Source of the DNA: Marivita geojedonensis | GTDB lineage: Bacteria > Pseudomonadota > Alphaproteobacteria > Rhodobacterales > Rhodobacteraceae | Direction: 5' to 3' | Length of the DNA stretch: 64,000 nt | NCBI RefSeq assembly: GCF_002115805.1 | Contig: NZ_JFKC01000004.1 | Span: 124,001 to 188,000 of the forward strand | Shown here: piece after piece, positions 35,401 through 44,422 of the stretch | Layout: every line of letters starts with the position of its first letter | Numbering within the stretch: position 1 is the first letter of the stretch | Translations under genes and position numbers: made by a program | The notes under the pieces: generated by a model | Seen by the model: only the letters and a program-made list of their open reading frames with translations | The model's database searches: none | What the model was told of the DNA's origin: nothing

Positions 35401-35535
35401 ATCCTCGGTTTCCGTCTGGCAGCGGTTCACCGGGACAACGTCCTGATCTGCAGAAGGTTCCGCTGTGACGTGCGGGTGGGACTGAGTCTGGTGGCCGTGG
35501 CCCTGTAATCCACCAGATTTGGGCGGGGCCGCGCC

Positions 35536-36471
35536 TTACGGCAGCGCACCCAGCCAAAGCCATGCCGTAATGACGGAAAGCCCGCTTGCCATCAGCACCG
35601 ATGAAGCCGCAACCCGTCTAGCGCGGCCATAGATGTTGGCAAAGACATAGCAATTCACGCCCGGCGCCATTGCCGCGGTTAGCACCGCGCTGCGGAATGC
35701 GCTGTCATCCAGATCGAAGGCTGTCCCGAGAGTCCAGGTGATTGAAGGATGCAGGAGCAGGCTGATCGCACAGACAAACAGGATGATCCGCATGTCGCCT
35801 TCGGGCCGGTAGCGATACAGCACTCCACCCATCGCAAAGAGCGCCGCTGGCAGTGCGGTACGCACCATCATGTCGAGCGCATCGGTGAAAGGCGCGGGCA
35901 GGGTGACGTTGAACAGGTTGAACAGCGCCCCAAGCGCGATACCGATCACCAGCGCGTTGCGGAACATGGCTTTGGCCACGATCAGCGGCACATCGCGGTT
36001 CGGCTGTTTTGCGGCGCGGGCGCGGACGAATTCCATCGTGGTGATACCCAAACCGTAGCAGAACGGAGAGTGCAGGGCGATGATCGCGTAGTTCGCTGAC
36101 AGCGAGTCCGGGCCGAAGGCACGTTCCGTGATCGCAAGACCGAGCAGAACTGAATTGGCAAAGAGGCAGGTGAAGCCGATTGCGACCGAATCCTCCCAAT
36201 CCCGCTTGAACAGATACCGCGCGCCGAAAAGGCCGACCGTGAAACAGGTCAGGGACCCGGTGTAGAAGCTGACCAGAAGCGGCAGCGAAAAGCTGTCGCC
36301 CAGATCCAGAGTCCAGATCGCCCGAAACAGCAGGCAGGGGATGGCCACGTTCTGAGTGAAGGTCATCAGCCCATCGACAGACGCTTCTGACAGCAGACCG
36401 CGCCAGGCGATGGCATAGCCGAAGCCCACAACCAGAAAGACCGGCAGAATGACGTCGATCAGCGCCTGCAT
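35536..36471 (-). CDS. AEC-family transporter (auxin efflux carrier-like)
   Basis: 311 residues, about ten membrane helices in two halves. Family features: I-L-P-V-F-L-V-V-G-F-G-Y at the start, T-Q-N-V-A-I-P-C-L-L-F, L-L-G-L-A-I and the central polar linker near 150-165. AEC carriers move organic acids or auxin-like compounds in symport with protons. Substrate not predictable. Separated by 48 bases from the MBL gene. Confidence 0.87.
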   Translation of the reverse strand: MQALIDVILPVFLVVGFGYAIAWRGLLSEASVDGLMTFTQNVAIPCLLFRAIWTLDLGDSFSLPLLVSFYTGSLTCFTVGLFGARYLFKRDWEDSVAIGFTCLFANSVLLGLAITERAFGPDSLSANYAIIALHSPFCYGLGITTMEFVRARAAKQPNRDVPLIVAKAMFRNALVIGIALGALFNLFNVTLPAPFTDALDMMVRTALPAALFAMGGVLYRYRPEGDMRIILFVCAISLLLHPSITWTLGTAFDLDDSAFRSAVLTAAMAPGVNCYVFANIYGRARRVAASSVLMASGLSVITAWLWLGALP

Positions 36472-36519
36472 GTCAGGTGCGCTCCGGGTCCGGTGCCCCG
36501 CCGTATCGCGCGGTGTCGG

Positions 36520-37323
36520 TCACGCAAGAGGCTGCGTGATCACCATGCCGTCATAGGCCGGTGTGATGTGGTCGGGGGTTTCGGCCTCGACCGTGGCATA
36601 ATCGAGGTCGATATGCATGTTGGTCAGCACACCCTGACGCGGTTTGGCCCGTTCCATCCATTCCAGCGATTGCGCCAGATGCGCATGGGTCGGGTGCGGG
36701 TCGCGGCGCAGGGCGTCGAGGATCCACACGTTGAGGTCTTGCAGGTTGTCGGTCCACACGTCTTCGGGGATCTTGGCGACATCCGGCAGGTAGGCCAGAT
36801 CGCCAATGCGGAACCCCAGCGCGTCGATGCTGCCGTGGTTCACTTTGAACGGGGTCAGTTTCAGTTGGCCGCCTGCGCCCGTGACATACACGGGACCATC
36901 GATGGTGTTCATGTCGAGGATCGGCGGGTAGGGGCTGTCGGAGGGTTGCACGAAGGCATAGCCGAAGCGCGAGAACAGGTCGTTCTGCGTGTCGCCATCA
37001 GCCCAGACCTGTAGGCGTTTGCGCATGTTGAAAACGATCATGCGCAGGTCATCCAGCCCGTGAACGTGGTCGGCATGGCTGTGGGTGTAGACCACCGCGT
37101 CCAGCTCTCCGACCCCGGCGCTGAGCAGTTGCGCGCGCATGTCGGGGCTGGTGTCGATCAGCACCCGGGTGGTGCCGTCCTCGGTGATGCGCTCGACCAG
37201 CAGCGAACAGCGTCTGCGAATGTTCTTGGGATTGTCCGGGTCGCACGCGCCCCACAGGCCGCCAAGTCGCGGGACACCACCCGACGATCCGCAGCCAAGA
37301 ATGGTGAAACGCAATTCGCCCAT
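36520..37323 (-). CDS. MBL-fold metallo-hydrolase (PhnP-like)
   Basis: 267 residues. Two-zinc beta-lactamase fold: L-G-C-G-S-S-G-G-V-P at the start, V-L-I-D-T-S-P-D and the T-H-S-H-A-D-H-V-H-G-L-D-D-L metal motif. The Ser-Gly-Gly-Val-Pro start and Leu-Asp-Asp-Leu-Arg end are typical of the PhnP/cyclic phosphodiesterase branch. It overlaps tatD by one base (TAATG), a coupling often seen in alphaproteobacteria next to holB and tmk. Confidence 0.88.
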   Translation of the reverse strand: MGELRFTILGCGSSGGVPRLGGLWGACDPDNPKNIRRRCSLLVERITEDGTTRVLIDTSPDMRAQLLSAGVGELDAVVYTHSHADHVHGLDDLRMIVFNMRKRLQVWADGDTQNDLFSRFGYAFVQPSDSPYPPILDMNTIDGPVYVTGAGGQLKLTPFKVNHGSIDALGFRIGDLAYLPDVAKIPEDVWTDNLQDLNVWILDALRRDPHPTHAHLAQSLEWMERAKPRQGVLTNMHIDLDYATVEAETPDHITPAYDGMVITQPLA

Positions 37324-38126
37324 TATGCAGCGGCCTCGTATTGCGCGGCCTTCCAGAACAGGCGGTCGAAATTGGCCTCGGTCCGGGCGGCGAAGTCGGC
37401 ATAGTCCATGCCGTAGATCTCTGCACCGACGCGGGCGGTATGTGCGGTGTAGGCCGGTTCGTTACGCTTGCCGCGATGGGGCGGGGGCGCAAGGTAAGGG
37501 CTGTCGGTTTCCACGAGTATCCGGTCCACCGGCGCGCTTGCGAAGATATCGCGCAATTCCTGGCTTTTGGGGAAGGCGGCGATGCCGGACATGGAGAGGT
37601 AGAAGCCAAGGTCCAGCGCCGCGCGGGCCAGCTCTGCGGACGACGAAAAGCAATGCATCACACAGGTATAGGGCTTGGCCTTGAAGCCTTCCGTGAGGAT
37701 GCGGGCCATGTCGTCATCAGCGGCGCGGGCATGGATGATCAGCGGCAGACCTGTTTGCTGCGCTGCCTCGATATGGACGCGGAGCGAGGTTTTCTGAATC
37801 CCGGCGCTTTCGGCGGTGTAGTGGTAGTCGAGCCCGGTTTCACCGATGCCCACGAATTTCGGATGCTGCGCGAGTTTGATTAGTTCATCGACCGTCGCCA
37901 GCGGCTCATCGGCGGCGCTCATCGGGTGGGTGCCGGCGGCGTAGAACACCGGGTCAAATGCTTCGGCAATCGCGCGCACTTGCGGTTCAAGGCGCAGGCG
38001 GGTGCAGATCGTGACCATGCGGCGCACGCCAGCCTCGAGCGCCCGGGCGATCACCTCGGGGCGTTCGTCGTTGAAATCCGGGAAGTCCAGATGGCAATGG
38101 CTGTCGGTGATCTGCGGTGTCAACAT
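37323..38126 (-). CDS. tatD: TatD-family metal-dependent DNase
   Basis: 267 residues. TIM-barrel hydrolase with D-S-H-C-H-L-D-F (two His), the G-E-T-G-L-D-Y-H-Y Glu motif, I-I-H-A-R-A-A, and V-E-T-D-S-P-Y-L-A-P near the end, all TatD signatures. Acts as a 3'-5' DNase in repair. The frame is open to 38384, but homology starts at the ATG at 38126. Confidence 0.94.
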   Translation of the reverse strand: MLTPQITDSHCHLDFPDFNDERPEVIARALEAGVRRMVTICTRLRLEPQVRAIAEAFDPVFYAAGTHPMSAADEPLATVDELIKLAQHPKFVGIGETGLDYHYTAESAGIQKTSLRVHIEAAQQTGLPLIIHARAADDDMARILTEGFKAKPYTCVMHCFSSSAELARAALDLGFYLSMSGIAAFPKSQELRDIFASAPVDRILVETDSPYLAPPPHRGKRNEPAYTAHTARVGAEIYGMDYADFAARTEANFDRLFWKAAQYEAAA

Positions 38127-38169
38127 GAGGCTGGTATCAGGGATGCGGGCAGGGGCGTCAAGACGTGGC

Positions 38170-39297
38170 TTACGACCTGGGGCAGCCCTCCTGAAGGGCA
38201 AGGAAGCTGGAGAGCAGAAGCGATCCCGCCTCGACATTGACCGCGCGCCCGTGGCGCAGGCGTTCGCCCTGATCCTGTGCCAGTTGCGCCCATTGCCGTG
38301 CGGCTGTGGGCGAGGGGCAGAGGCGTTGGAAGGTCTGTGCCTCTTGTGCGGCTGCTTCTGGGTCGGGCGGGTGGCCGGTGGCACCGGTGCGCGCCAGGCG
38401 GGTCAGGGCGCGGTCGAAGAGGCCCAGAAGCAGATCGAGCCGCTCTTCCTTGCCGCGTCCCGCGGCACTTTCGGCCAGCGCAATGGCATGCGGGCGGCTG
38501 AGGTCAGGCAGGGTGGAGAGCAGTTTGACGAGGTCCGCATAGAGCTTGAGCCCGTCCAGCTGCATCAGGCGCACCGCTTCGCCGACGGACCCGCCGGAAA
38601 GCGCGGCCAGAGCGGCGGGGTCAGACACGGTCTGGTCGATCTCGGTTGCGGCAAGTGCCTGCGCCATATCAGCGGCGTTGAGCGGGGCCAGCCGCAACTC
38701 GCGGCAGCGGGACCGGATTGTCGGCAAGAGGCGCGAGGGCTGGTGGCTGACCAAGAGCAGCGTTGTGCGGTCTGGCGGTTCTTCCAGCAGTTTGAGGATC
38801 GCGTTTGCGGCGCTGACGTTCATGTCGTCGGCCGCATCAACGATCACCACGCGACGCCCGCCATCAGCGGCGGACAGCGCGAAGAAGCCCTTGAGCTTGC
38901 GCACCTCGTCCACGGTGATCTGCGCCTTCAGCCGTTTGGCCTTTTCGTCATAGGGACGGCGTAATGCGAACAGTCCCGGTTCCGACCCGGCCTTCATGCG
39001 TCGGGACACCGGGTGATCTTCGGCGGTGTGCAGGTCGGTTGGCGGCGGCGGCGCGCCGAAAAGCCCGTCGTCCTGAGCCGGAGGCGTGGCCAGCAGAAAC
39101 CGTGCGATCTGCCAGGCAAGGGTCGCCTTGCCCACGCCGCGAGGCCCGGTGATCAGCCAGCCGTGGTGCAGACGGTCTGATGCAAAGGCTTGCAGGAAAT
39201 CCGCCTGTGCCGCGTCCTGACCGTACAGTTTAACGGTCTCGCGCGGATGGGGCGCACCGTCGATGCGGTCTGGTTCTGGCTGTGTCGCGTCGCTCAT
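38170..39297 (-). CDS. holB: DNA polymerase III subunit delta' (HolB)
   Basis: 375-residue AAA+ clamp-loader subunit. P-loop G-P-R-G-V-G-K-A at 51-58, the V-I-V-D-A-A-D-D-M Walker B-like strand, and the sensor L-L-V-S-H-Q-P-S-R-L-L-P-T-I-R-S-R-C with the S-R-C motif. The four zinc cysteines of the E. coli protein are not evident. It is coupled to tmk by a 4-base overlap. Confidence 0.93.
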   Translation of the reverse strand: MSDATQPEPDRIDGAPHPRETVKLYGQDAAQADFLQAFASDRLHHGWLITGPRGVGKATLAWQIARFLLATPPAQDDGLFGAPPPPTDLHTAEDHPVSRRMKAGSEPGLFALRRPYDEKAKRLKAQITVDEVRKLKGFFALSAADGGRRVVIVDAADDMNVSAANAILKLLEEPPDRTTLLLVSHQPSRLLPTIRSRCRELRLAPLNAADMAQALAATEIDQTVSDPAALAALSGGSVGEAVRLMQLDGLKLYADLVKLLSTLPDLSRPHAIALAESAAGRGKEERLDLLLGLFDRALTRLARTGATGHPPDPEAAAQEAQTFQRLCPSPTAARQWAQLAQDQGERLRHGRAVNVEAGSLLLSSFLALQEGCPRS

Positions 39298-39920
39298 GTC
39301 AGATGCGGGCTTACCGCAGCCCAGACATCCTCTGCAACGGTGTCGGTATCGCGCGCACCGTCAATCACGCGGAAGCGGTCGGCGTATTCTTTCGCCAGTG
39401 CCAGAAACCCGGCGCGCATGGCTTCCTGTAGCGACGCACCGAAATCCTCGAACCGTTCTTCAACCGTATTGCGCGCCTTGGCGCGGCTGAGGCCGATTTC
39501 GGGGTCCATGTCGATGAGCAACGTGAGATCCGGTTCGACCCCGATCATCAGATCGTGCAGCGCGTCGACCTTGGCGCGCAGATTGCCGCGCGACAGGCCC
39601 TGATACATGCGGGTGCTGTCGGCAAAGCGGTCGCAGATCACCACCTTTCCGGCCTCAAGCGCGGGCCGGATCGTGCGTTCCAGATGGTCGCGGCGGGCGG
39701 CGGTGAAAAGCAGGATCTCGGTCTCGGCTGACCAGCGGTCAGGATCACCCTGCAATACCAGCGCGCGGATTTCCTCGGCTCCCGGACTGCCGCCAGGCTC
39801 GCGGGTCAGAACCACATCCTGACCGGTAGCGCGCAACCTGTCTGCCAACATGCGGGCCTGGGTGGATTTGCCCGACCCGTCGATCCCCTCGAAGCTGACG
39901 AACAGCCCGGATCGGCTCAC
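39294..39920 (-). CDS. tmk: Thymidylate kinase
   Basis: 208 residues. It makes dTDP from dTMP. P-loop E-G-I-D-G-S-G-K-S-T at 11-20, T-R-E-P-G-G-S-P-G-A lid-side motif and D-R-F-A-D-S-T. The start is a GTG overlapping the dacC stop (GTGA). The tatD-holB-tmk-dacC order is common in alphaproteobacteria. Confidence 0.96.
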   Translation of the reverse strand: MSRSGLFVSFEGIDGSGKSTQARMLADRLRATGQDVVLTREPGGSPGAEEIRALVLQGDPDRWSAETEILLFTAARRDHLERTIRPALEAGKVVICDRFADSTRMYQGLSRGNLRAKVDALHDLMIGVEPDLTLLIDMDPEIGLSRAKARNTVEERFEDFGASLQEAMRAGFLALAKEYADRFRVIDGARDTDTVAEDVWAAVSPHLT

Positions 39921-41089
39921 ATCGTTTCCTCAGCCGGACCCTGAAGACGGCCCAGCAAGACCTGGGACACGCTCATCATCCGTGCCACGAAACCGCTGGC
40001 CGGGACTGCGTTCGCAGCAAACAGCGGGATGCGATGTTCGGGCAGTCCCTCGGGGCTGATGATCAATTCGGCCAGCTGCCGCCCTGCCGTAATCGGTGCT
40101 TCGATCGGGCCGGTATAGACAACTTCTGCCTTTACGCCGTTACCGGGAGTGTTCGGCAGGAGCAGCGTCACATCCTCCTTTGCCACGAGCCCGACGGTTT
40201 CGCTTGCGCCCATCCAGACATCCGCCTCTGCGATCACGGCGCCCGCGCGCGTGACGGTCTTTTCCGCAAACTGGCGGAAGGCCCAGTTGACGATGGATTC
40301 AGATTCCTGCGCGCGCGCCTGAGACGTGTCCAGACCGGTGATCGTGAAAATCACCCGGCGGTCGCCCTGCTTGGCCGAGCCGACAAGGCCGTATCCGGCC
40401 TCCTGCGTGTGTCCCGTCTTGAGACCGTCCGCACCGATTCCCAGCGCCAGGAGCGGGTTACGGTTGAACCGATTGGAGGCTTCGGCCTCGTCGAAGAGGA
40501 ACTCTTTCTCCGAGAACATCGGGTAGAATTCGGGGAAATCCTCGATGATGCGCTGGGCCAGCAGCGTCAGATCGCGCATCGACATGCGGTGCCCGTCGGC
40601 GGGCCAGCCGCTGGAATTCTTGAAGGTAGAGTTGGTCATGCCGATCTGCTGCGCCCGCTGCGTCATCAGGTGGGCAAAGCCGGGCTCTGTGCCATCCGGC
40701 GACAGCGCTTCGGCGATCACGACACAGGCATCGTTGCCGGACAGGACGATGATGCCCCTGATCAGGTCCTCCACCTTGACCCGTTCGCCCTGCCGCAGGA
40801 ACAGGGTCGATCCGCCGAATGAGTTCGCATGGGCAGAAACGGGCAGTTCCTCGTCCAGCCGCAGGCGGCCATCCCGAACCGCTTCAAACGCTATGTAGAG
40901 CGTCATCAGCTTGGACATCGAAGCCGGCGGCAAGGGTGTATCGGCGTTCTTGGCCAGCAAGACGGTTCCGGTCTTCTCGTCCAGCACAAAGGCGGCTGTA
41001 GCGCGTGTGTCGAACGCCGATGCGGACGCGCTGGTCAGCAGCAGCGCAGCAAGGCTGGCGGAAAGGATGGCACGGTATTTGCGGATCAT
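39917..41089 (-). CDS. dacC: D-alanyl-D-alanine carboxypeptidase (PBP5/6 type)
   Basis: 390 residues. Signal peptide ending near Ala25 (S-A-S-A-S-A), then a serine peptidase S11 domain: nucleophile Ser57 in S-M-S-K, the S-G-N-D variant of S-x-N, and L-K-T-G-H-T. The C-terminal PBP5-type beta domain and an end that could serve as an amphipathic membrane anchor follow. It trims terminal D-Ala from peptidoglycan in the periplasm. The start at 41089 has GGAGAG six bases upstream. The symbol could equally be dacA. Confidence 0.93.
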   Translation of the reverse strand: MIRKYRAILSASLAALLLTSASASAFDTRATAAFVLDEKTGTVLLAKNADTPLPPASMSKLMTLYIAFEAVRDGRLRLDEELPVSAHANSFGGSTLFLRQGERVKVEDLIRGIIVLSGNDACVVIAEALSPDGTEPGFAHLMTQRAQQIGMTNSTFKNSSGWPADGHRMSMRDLTLLAQRIIEDFPEFYPMFSEKEFLFDEAEASNRFNRNPLLALGIGADGLKTGHTQEAGYGLVGSAKQGDRRVIFTITGLDTSQARAQESESIVNWAFRQFAEKTVTRAGAVIAEADVWMGASETVGLVAKEDVTLLLPNTPGNGVKAEVVYTGPIEAPITAGRQLAELIISPEGLPEHRIPLFAANAVPASGFVARMMSVSQVLLGRLQGPAEETM

Positions 41090-41123
41090 GGCAGCTCTCC
41101 TGTCATACCTGCGGTGTGTCGGA

Positions 41124-42011
41124 TCAGTTCGTGACGGCGTAGGCGTCGGTAAACCCGCTATCCTTGATTTTGGCAAGCAATGCGCTGCGCTCTGCGCGGG
41201 TCTGTGCCGGACCGACCAGTACGCGCCAGAAGGTCTTGCCGCTGGACGACTGTTCAAGAACGGTCGGCACCATGCCTGCCTGACGCATCGCGGTTGCCGT
41301 GTTGTTGGCGTTCTGCTCAATGCTGAAAATGCCGATCTGGATGAACGGCTTGTCCAGCGAGGATGCGGTCGGTTTCGGTGCGGCGGCCGGGGTGGGGGCC
41401 GGTGTGGCATCGAGCGCCGCGGCGGCGCTTTCGGCAATCGGGTCCAGCGTCGTTTCGGCAACTGCGGCAGGTGCATCCAGTGTTCCGTCACCCGTCGGCG
41501 CATCCTGCACCGGCGCAGCCGTTGCATCGTCGGGAACCTCCTCGCGCCGCAGGGCCACCACATTGAGCTGGGTCGGCGCACCCGCCAAAACACCCAGCGC
41601 CGCTGCCGCGTCCGACGAGATCTGGAGCCGCGGTCCCGGGGTTTCGCGTTCCTTGCGGAACAGCGCGCCGATGACGAAATTGCCGTTTGTCTCGTTGCGG
41701 ATGATCACCCGTTCCGGCTCCGACACATCGGGATGCGCGGCCCAGACGCCACCCAGCGACGGACGTCCGTCCCAAAGACCGTTCTCGGTCACCTGGAACA
41801 CTTCCGGCGCCTCCACATCCCGTTCTACCAGACGGGTCGCCCGTGTCCCTGCCGCCGGCGCACCATCCTCGGATGTCGATGCGCCGCCACCCTGCAGGAA
41901 GGCAGGAAGCGAGGCGCCCTCGCACCCGGCCAATGCAAGCAGCGCTACGCCGGAAACAAGCGCGGGCCGCAGGCTGCGCCACAGCGAAGAGTTGGTGATC
42001 CTGATGTCCAT
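41124..42011 (-). CDS. SPOR-domain lipoprotein
   Basis: 295 residues. Lipobox L-A-L-A-G-C with Cys30, a middle part with N-G-L-W-D-G-R-P-S-L-G-G-V-W-A-A-H-P, a low-complexity Ala/Pro/Thr linker (about 175-225), and a C-terminal SPOR domain (I-Q-I-G-I-F-S ... W-R-V-L-V-G-P). SPOR domains bind denuded peptidoglycan at the septum. It is encoded just before dacC and probably acts with it in the envelope. Confidence 0.87.
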   Translation of the reverse strand: MDIRITNSSLWRSLRPALVSGVALLALAGCEGASLPAFLQGGGASTSEDGAPAAGTRATRLVERDVEAPEVFQVTENGLWDGRPSLGGVWAAHPDVSEPERVIIRNETNGNFVIGALFRKERETPGPRLQISSDAAAALGVLAGAPTQLNVVALRREEVPDDATAAPVQDAPTGDGTLDAPAAVAETTLDPIAESAAAALDATPAPTPAAAPKPTASSLDKPFIQIGIFSIEQNANNTATAMRQAGMVPTVLEQSSSGKTFWRVLVGPAQTRAERSALLAKIKDSGFTDAYAVTN

Positions 42012-42196
42012 TGCCTGCTCGCCTTCTGCTATGCCGATGCACACGCCATTTTGGGCCGTTTCGCCCCGCGCGGCTTTGTTTTGCGGAAAGCTTACAGTCT
42101 TCGGTGCGCCAAGAAAAGTCTGACGGTGGCACTGCGCAGATTTTCCCCACCGCCCGCTTTCAGAATCGCGATCGGGTCGCTATGTCACCTGCTACC

Positions 42197-42286
42197 GGAG
42201 GTTTGGCAGAGTGGTCGAATGCGGCGGTCTTGAAAACCGTTGGGCGTGAGAGCGTCCCCAGGGTTCGAATCCCTGAGCCTCCGCCA
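42197..42286 (+). tRNA. tRNA-Ser (anticodon TGA)
   Basis: 90 bases with encoded CCA. Acceptor GGAGGTT at 42197-42203 pairs with AGCCTCC at 42276-42282 (one G-T or mismatch allowed). Anticodon loop CTTGAAA with TGA at 42231-42233, a long variable arm, and GGTTCGAATCC as the T arm. Confidence 0.96.
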
Positions 42287-42408
42287 CTGATCTGAGACCT
42301 GTCCATCGTCTCGGGAGCATCTGCTTCAGCGATAACAACCGCAACGCGTGCCGCGCCTGCGGATCATATCCGTGAAGTCCAACGCCTGAGCGCTTGGCTG
42401 CTTCGGCG

Positions 42409-43551
42409 TCACGCCACGCGATTGCCCCGGCTCCAGACGCCGCGCAGGAGCGGGGTGGTGCCGGCGCGCCCGACGCGCAGGATGTCTCCGCGCAGTCCTG
42501 CCTTGAGCTGGCCGCGGTCCGACAGCCGGGCGGCCTTTGCCGGATTGTGCGTTACACATGCGATTGCAGAGGGCAGGTCGTCCCAGATTTCCGCAAGACG
42601 AAACGCCGACAGAAGCAGGGCGGATGGCACGTAATCCGACGAAAGAATGTTGAGCATCTGCGCTTCGGCCAGTTCGGACGCAGCGACATTGCCCGAATGC
42701 GATTGCCCCCGGATGAGGTTCGGGGCGCCCATCATGACGGCGATGCCATTGTCGCGGCAGGCTGCAGCGGCCTCGCGGGTCGTCGGGAATTCGGCAAAGC
42801 CGACGCCGTTTGCGGCGGATGTCGCGACCTGTTCTGCGGTTGTGTCATCGTGGCTCGCCAGAACGGCACCATAGCGGTGCGCCTCGGCAACGGCACCTGC
42901 CTCGTGTTTCTCGCCGAAGCGGATCTGCATCTGCTTTCGATTGGCAACGTGCTCTGCGAATTCGGCATCGTTCATTCCGCGTTTCTTGGCCACGTAGGTC
43001 TTGAGCGCGGTCAGATCCCGGAACTGGCGCTGCCCGGGCGTGTGATCCATCAGACTGACAATCCCGACGCGGTCTGCGGGTCCGAAGGCGGCCATTTCCT
43101 CCAGCAGGGTTTCCGAACAGATTTCGGCGCGCAGATGAAGGAAATGGCTGATCTTGAAATAGCCTGCGTCCCGCGCCTCAAGCAGTTCGTTTGCCAAATC
43201 CCGCGCATAGGGGCGATACCCGGAATTCGCGTTGAGAATTGAACCCACCCGCAAAGCGTCGAACACCGTCGTAATGCCGGTCGCGGCCAGTTCGGCGTCA
43301 TGTGCCAGAAGAGCCGGTACGTGAGGCCAATCAACCTTCGGCCGGGGTTCGATGTGACGCTCGTGGTTGTCGGTGTGCAATTCGACCAGACCGGGGATCA
43401 CGTAGTCGCCCTGGCAGTTGACCGCGCCTGAAGGAACGCGGTCGCCTTCCTCGATGGCTTCGATCATGCCATCAACAATGATGATTTGCCCCTGGACGAT
43501 GGAGTTGGGCAGAACAAGACGGGCATTGGCCAGGTGCAGAACCTCTGACAT
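42409..43551 (-). CDS. phnM: Alpha-D-ribose 1-methylphosphonate 5-triphosphate diphosphatase
   Basis: 380 residues. Amidohydrolase-fold enzyme that removes diphosphate in C-P lyase phosphonate breakdown. Motifs: P-G-L-V-E-L-H-T-D-N-H-E-R-H (metal His), H-D-D-T-T (Asp) and L-I-R-G-Q-S-H-S-G-N, all PhnM-specific. The frame opens further to a GTG at 43611, but this would overlap the divergent DUF1045 gene; 43551 gives the family's usual length. No phnGHIJKL lies nearby. Confidence 0.94.
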   Translation of the reverse strand: MSEVLHLANARLVLPNSIVQGQIIIVDGMIEAIEEGDRVPSGAVNCQGDYVIPGLVELHTDNHERHIEPRPKVDWPHVPALLAHDAELAATGITTVFDALRVGSILNANSGYRPYARDLANELLEARDAGYFKISHFLHLRAEICSETLLEEMAAFGPADRVGIVSLMDHTPGQRQFRDLTALKTYVAKKRGMNDAEFAEHVANRKQMQIRFGEKHEAGAVAEAHRYGAVLASHDDTTAEQVATSAANGVGFAEFPTTREAAAACRDNGIAVMMGAPNLIRGQSHSGNVAASELAEAQMLNILSSDYVPSALLLSAFRLAEIWDDLPSAIACVTHNPAKAARLSDRGQLKAGLRGDILRVGRAGTTPLLRGVWSRGNRVA

Positions 43552-43600
43552 GGAGGCGTCATGAGCATCTGGCACTCGGGTCGGAACGAAAGGAGAGTCC

Positions 43601-44272
43601 ATGTCATTCACTCGCTTCGCGGTCTACTATCTTCCGCCCGAGGGCGCTTTGGCCGGGTTCGGTGCGTCGTGGCTGGGATGGGATTGCGTTGCGGCGCGCA
43701 CCGCTGTTTTCCTCATGGTGCCCGGTCTTGATGAAGTGACATCGACACCGCGGAAATATGGTTTTCACGGTACTCTGAAACCACCCTTTCGGCTGGCCGA
43801 GGGAACGGACCTGTCCGGCCTGCAGGAGGCGGTGGCCCGGATGGCGGCGGCGTGTGCGTCGGCACAGTGCGACGGGCTGGCCCTGACTGCGCTGGGCCGG
43901 TTTCTTGCCCTGACGCCAAGGGGCGACACGTCCGGTCCCGGCCGCATCGCGGCAACCTGCGTCGAGGCGCTGGACGCCTTTCGCGCGCCGCCTTCGCAAG
44001 CCGAACTCGAGCGGCGGCGCAGGGCGCGACTGTCGGAACGGCAGCAGATGCTTCTGCACCGCTGGGGGTATCCCTATGTCATGGAGGAATTCCGGTTTCA
44101 CATGACCCTGACCGGACGCCTGCCGGTGGACGAGATCGATCACTGGATGGAGATCGCCACGGCGCATCTGCCGCCACTGCCGGCACCTTTCGTCATGGAC
44201 GAGGTTGCCCTTGTCGGAGAGCGTGAGGATGGGCAGTTCGAACTCATTCAACGCTACGCCCTCACAGGTTGA
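43601..44272 (+). CDS. DUF1045 phosphonate-metabolism 2H-type protein
   Basis: 223 residues. Two H-x-T motifs are visible, F-H-G-T-L-K-P-P-F (His56) and F-H-M-T-L-T-G (His167), the 2H phosphoesterase pattern. This family is regularly linked to phosphonate operons; in some phn clusters it stands beside phnM and phnN. A strong AAGGAGAG site precedes the ATG at 43601. Divergent from phnM across about 50 bases, so both may share one control region. Confidence 0.85.
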   Translation: MSFTRFAVYYLPPEGALAGFGASWLGWDCVAARTAVFLMVPGLDEVTSTPRKYGFHGTLKPPFRLAEGTDLSGLQEAVARMAAACASAQCDGLALTALGRFLALTPRGDTSGPGRIAATCVEALDAFRAPPSQAELERRRRARLSERQQMLLHRWGYPYVMEEFRFHMTLTGRLPVDEIDHWMEIATAHLPPLPAPFVMDEVALVGEREDGQFELIQRYALTG

Positions 44273-44422
44273 AACGCATCATGCGCCTGCGCAACGGCGC
44301 CTTCCCGCGCGCCGACCGGCGTGATGGTTACGGCATTCTGCCCGTTTGGCAACGCTTTGTCGGCCTGCGCCAACGAAACCGGTCAGGGTAGAGACAGGGG
44401 GTGGTCAGAGGCACCATCCGCC

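Noticed and set aside
41090-41593. N-terminal extension of dacC
   Set aside because: It runs antisense to the reading of the SPOR gene region and lacks similarity; the signal peptide begins at 41089.
43552-43611. Upstream GTG/ATG starts of phnM
   Set aside because: They overlap the start of the divergent DUF1045 gene and exceed the usual PhnM length.
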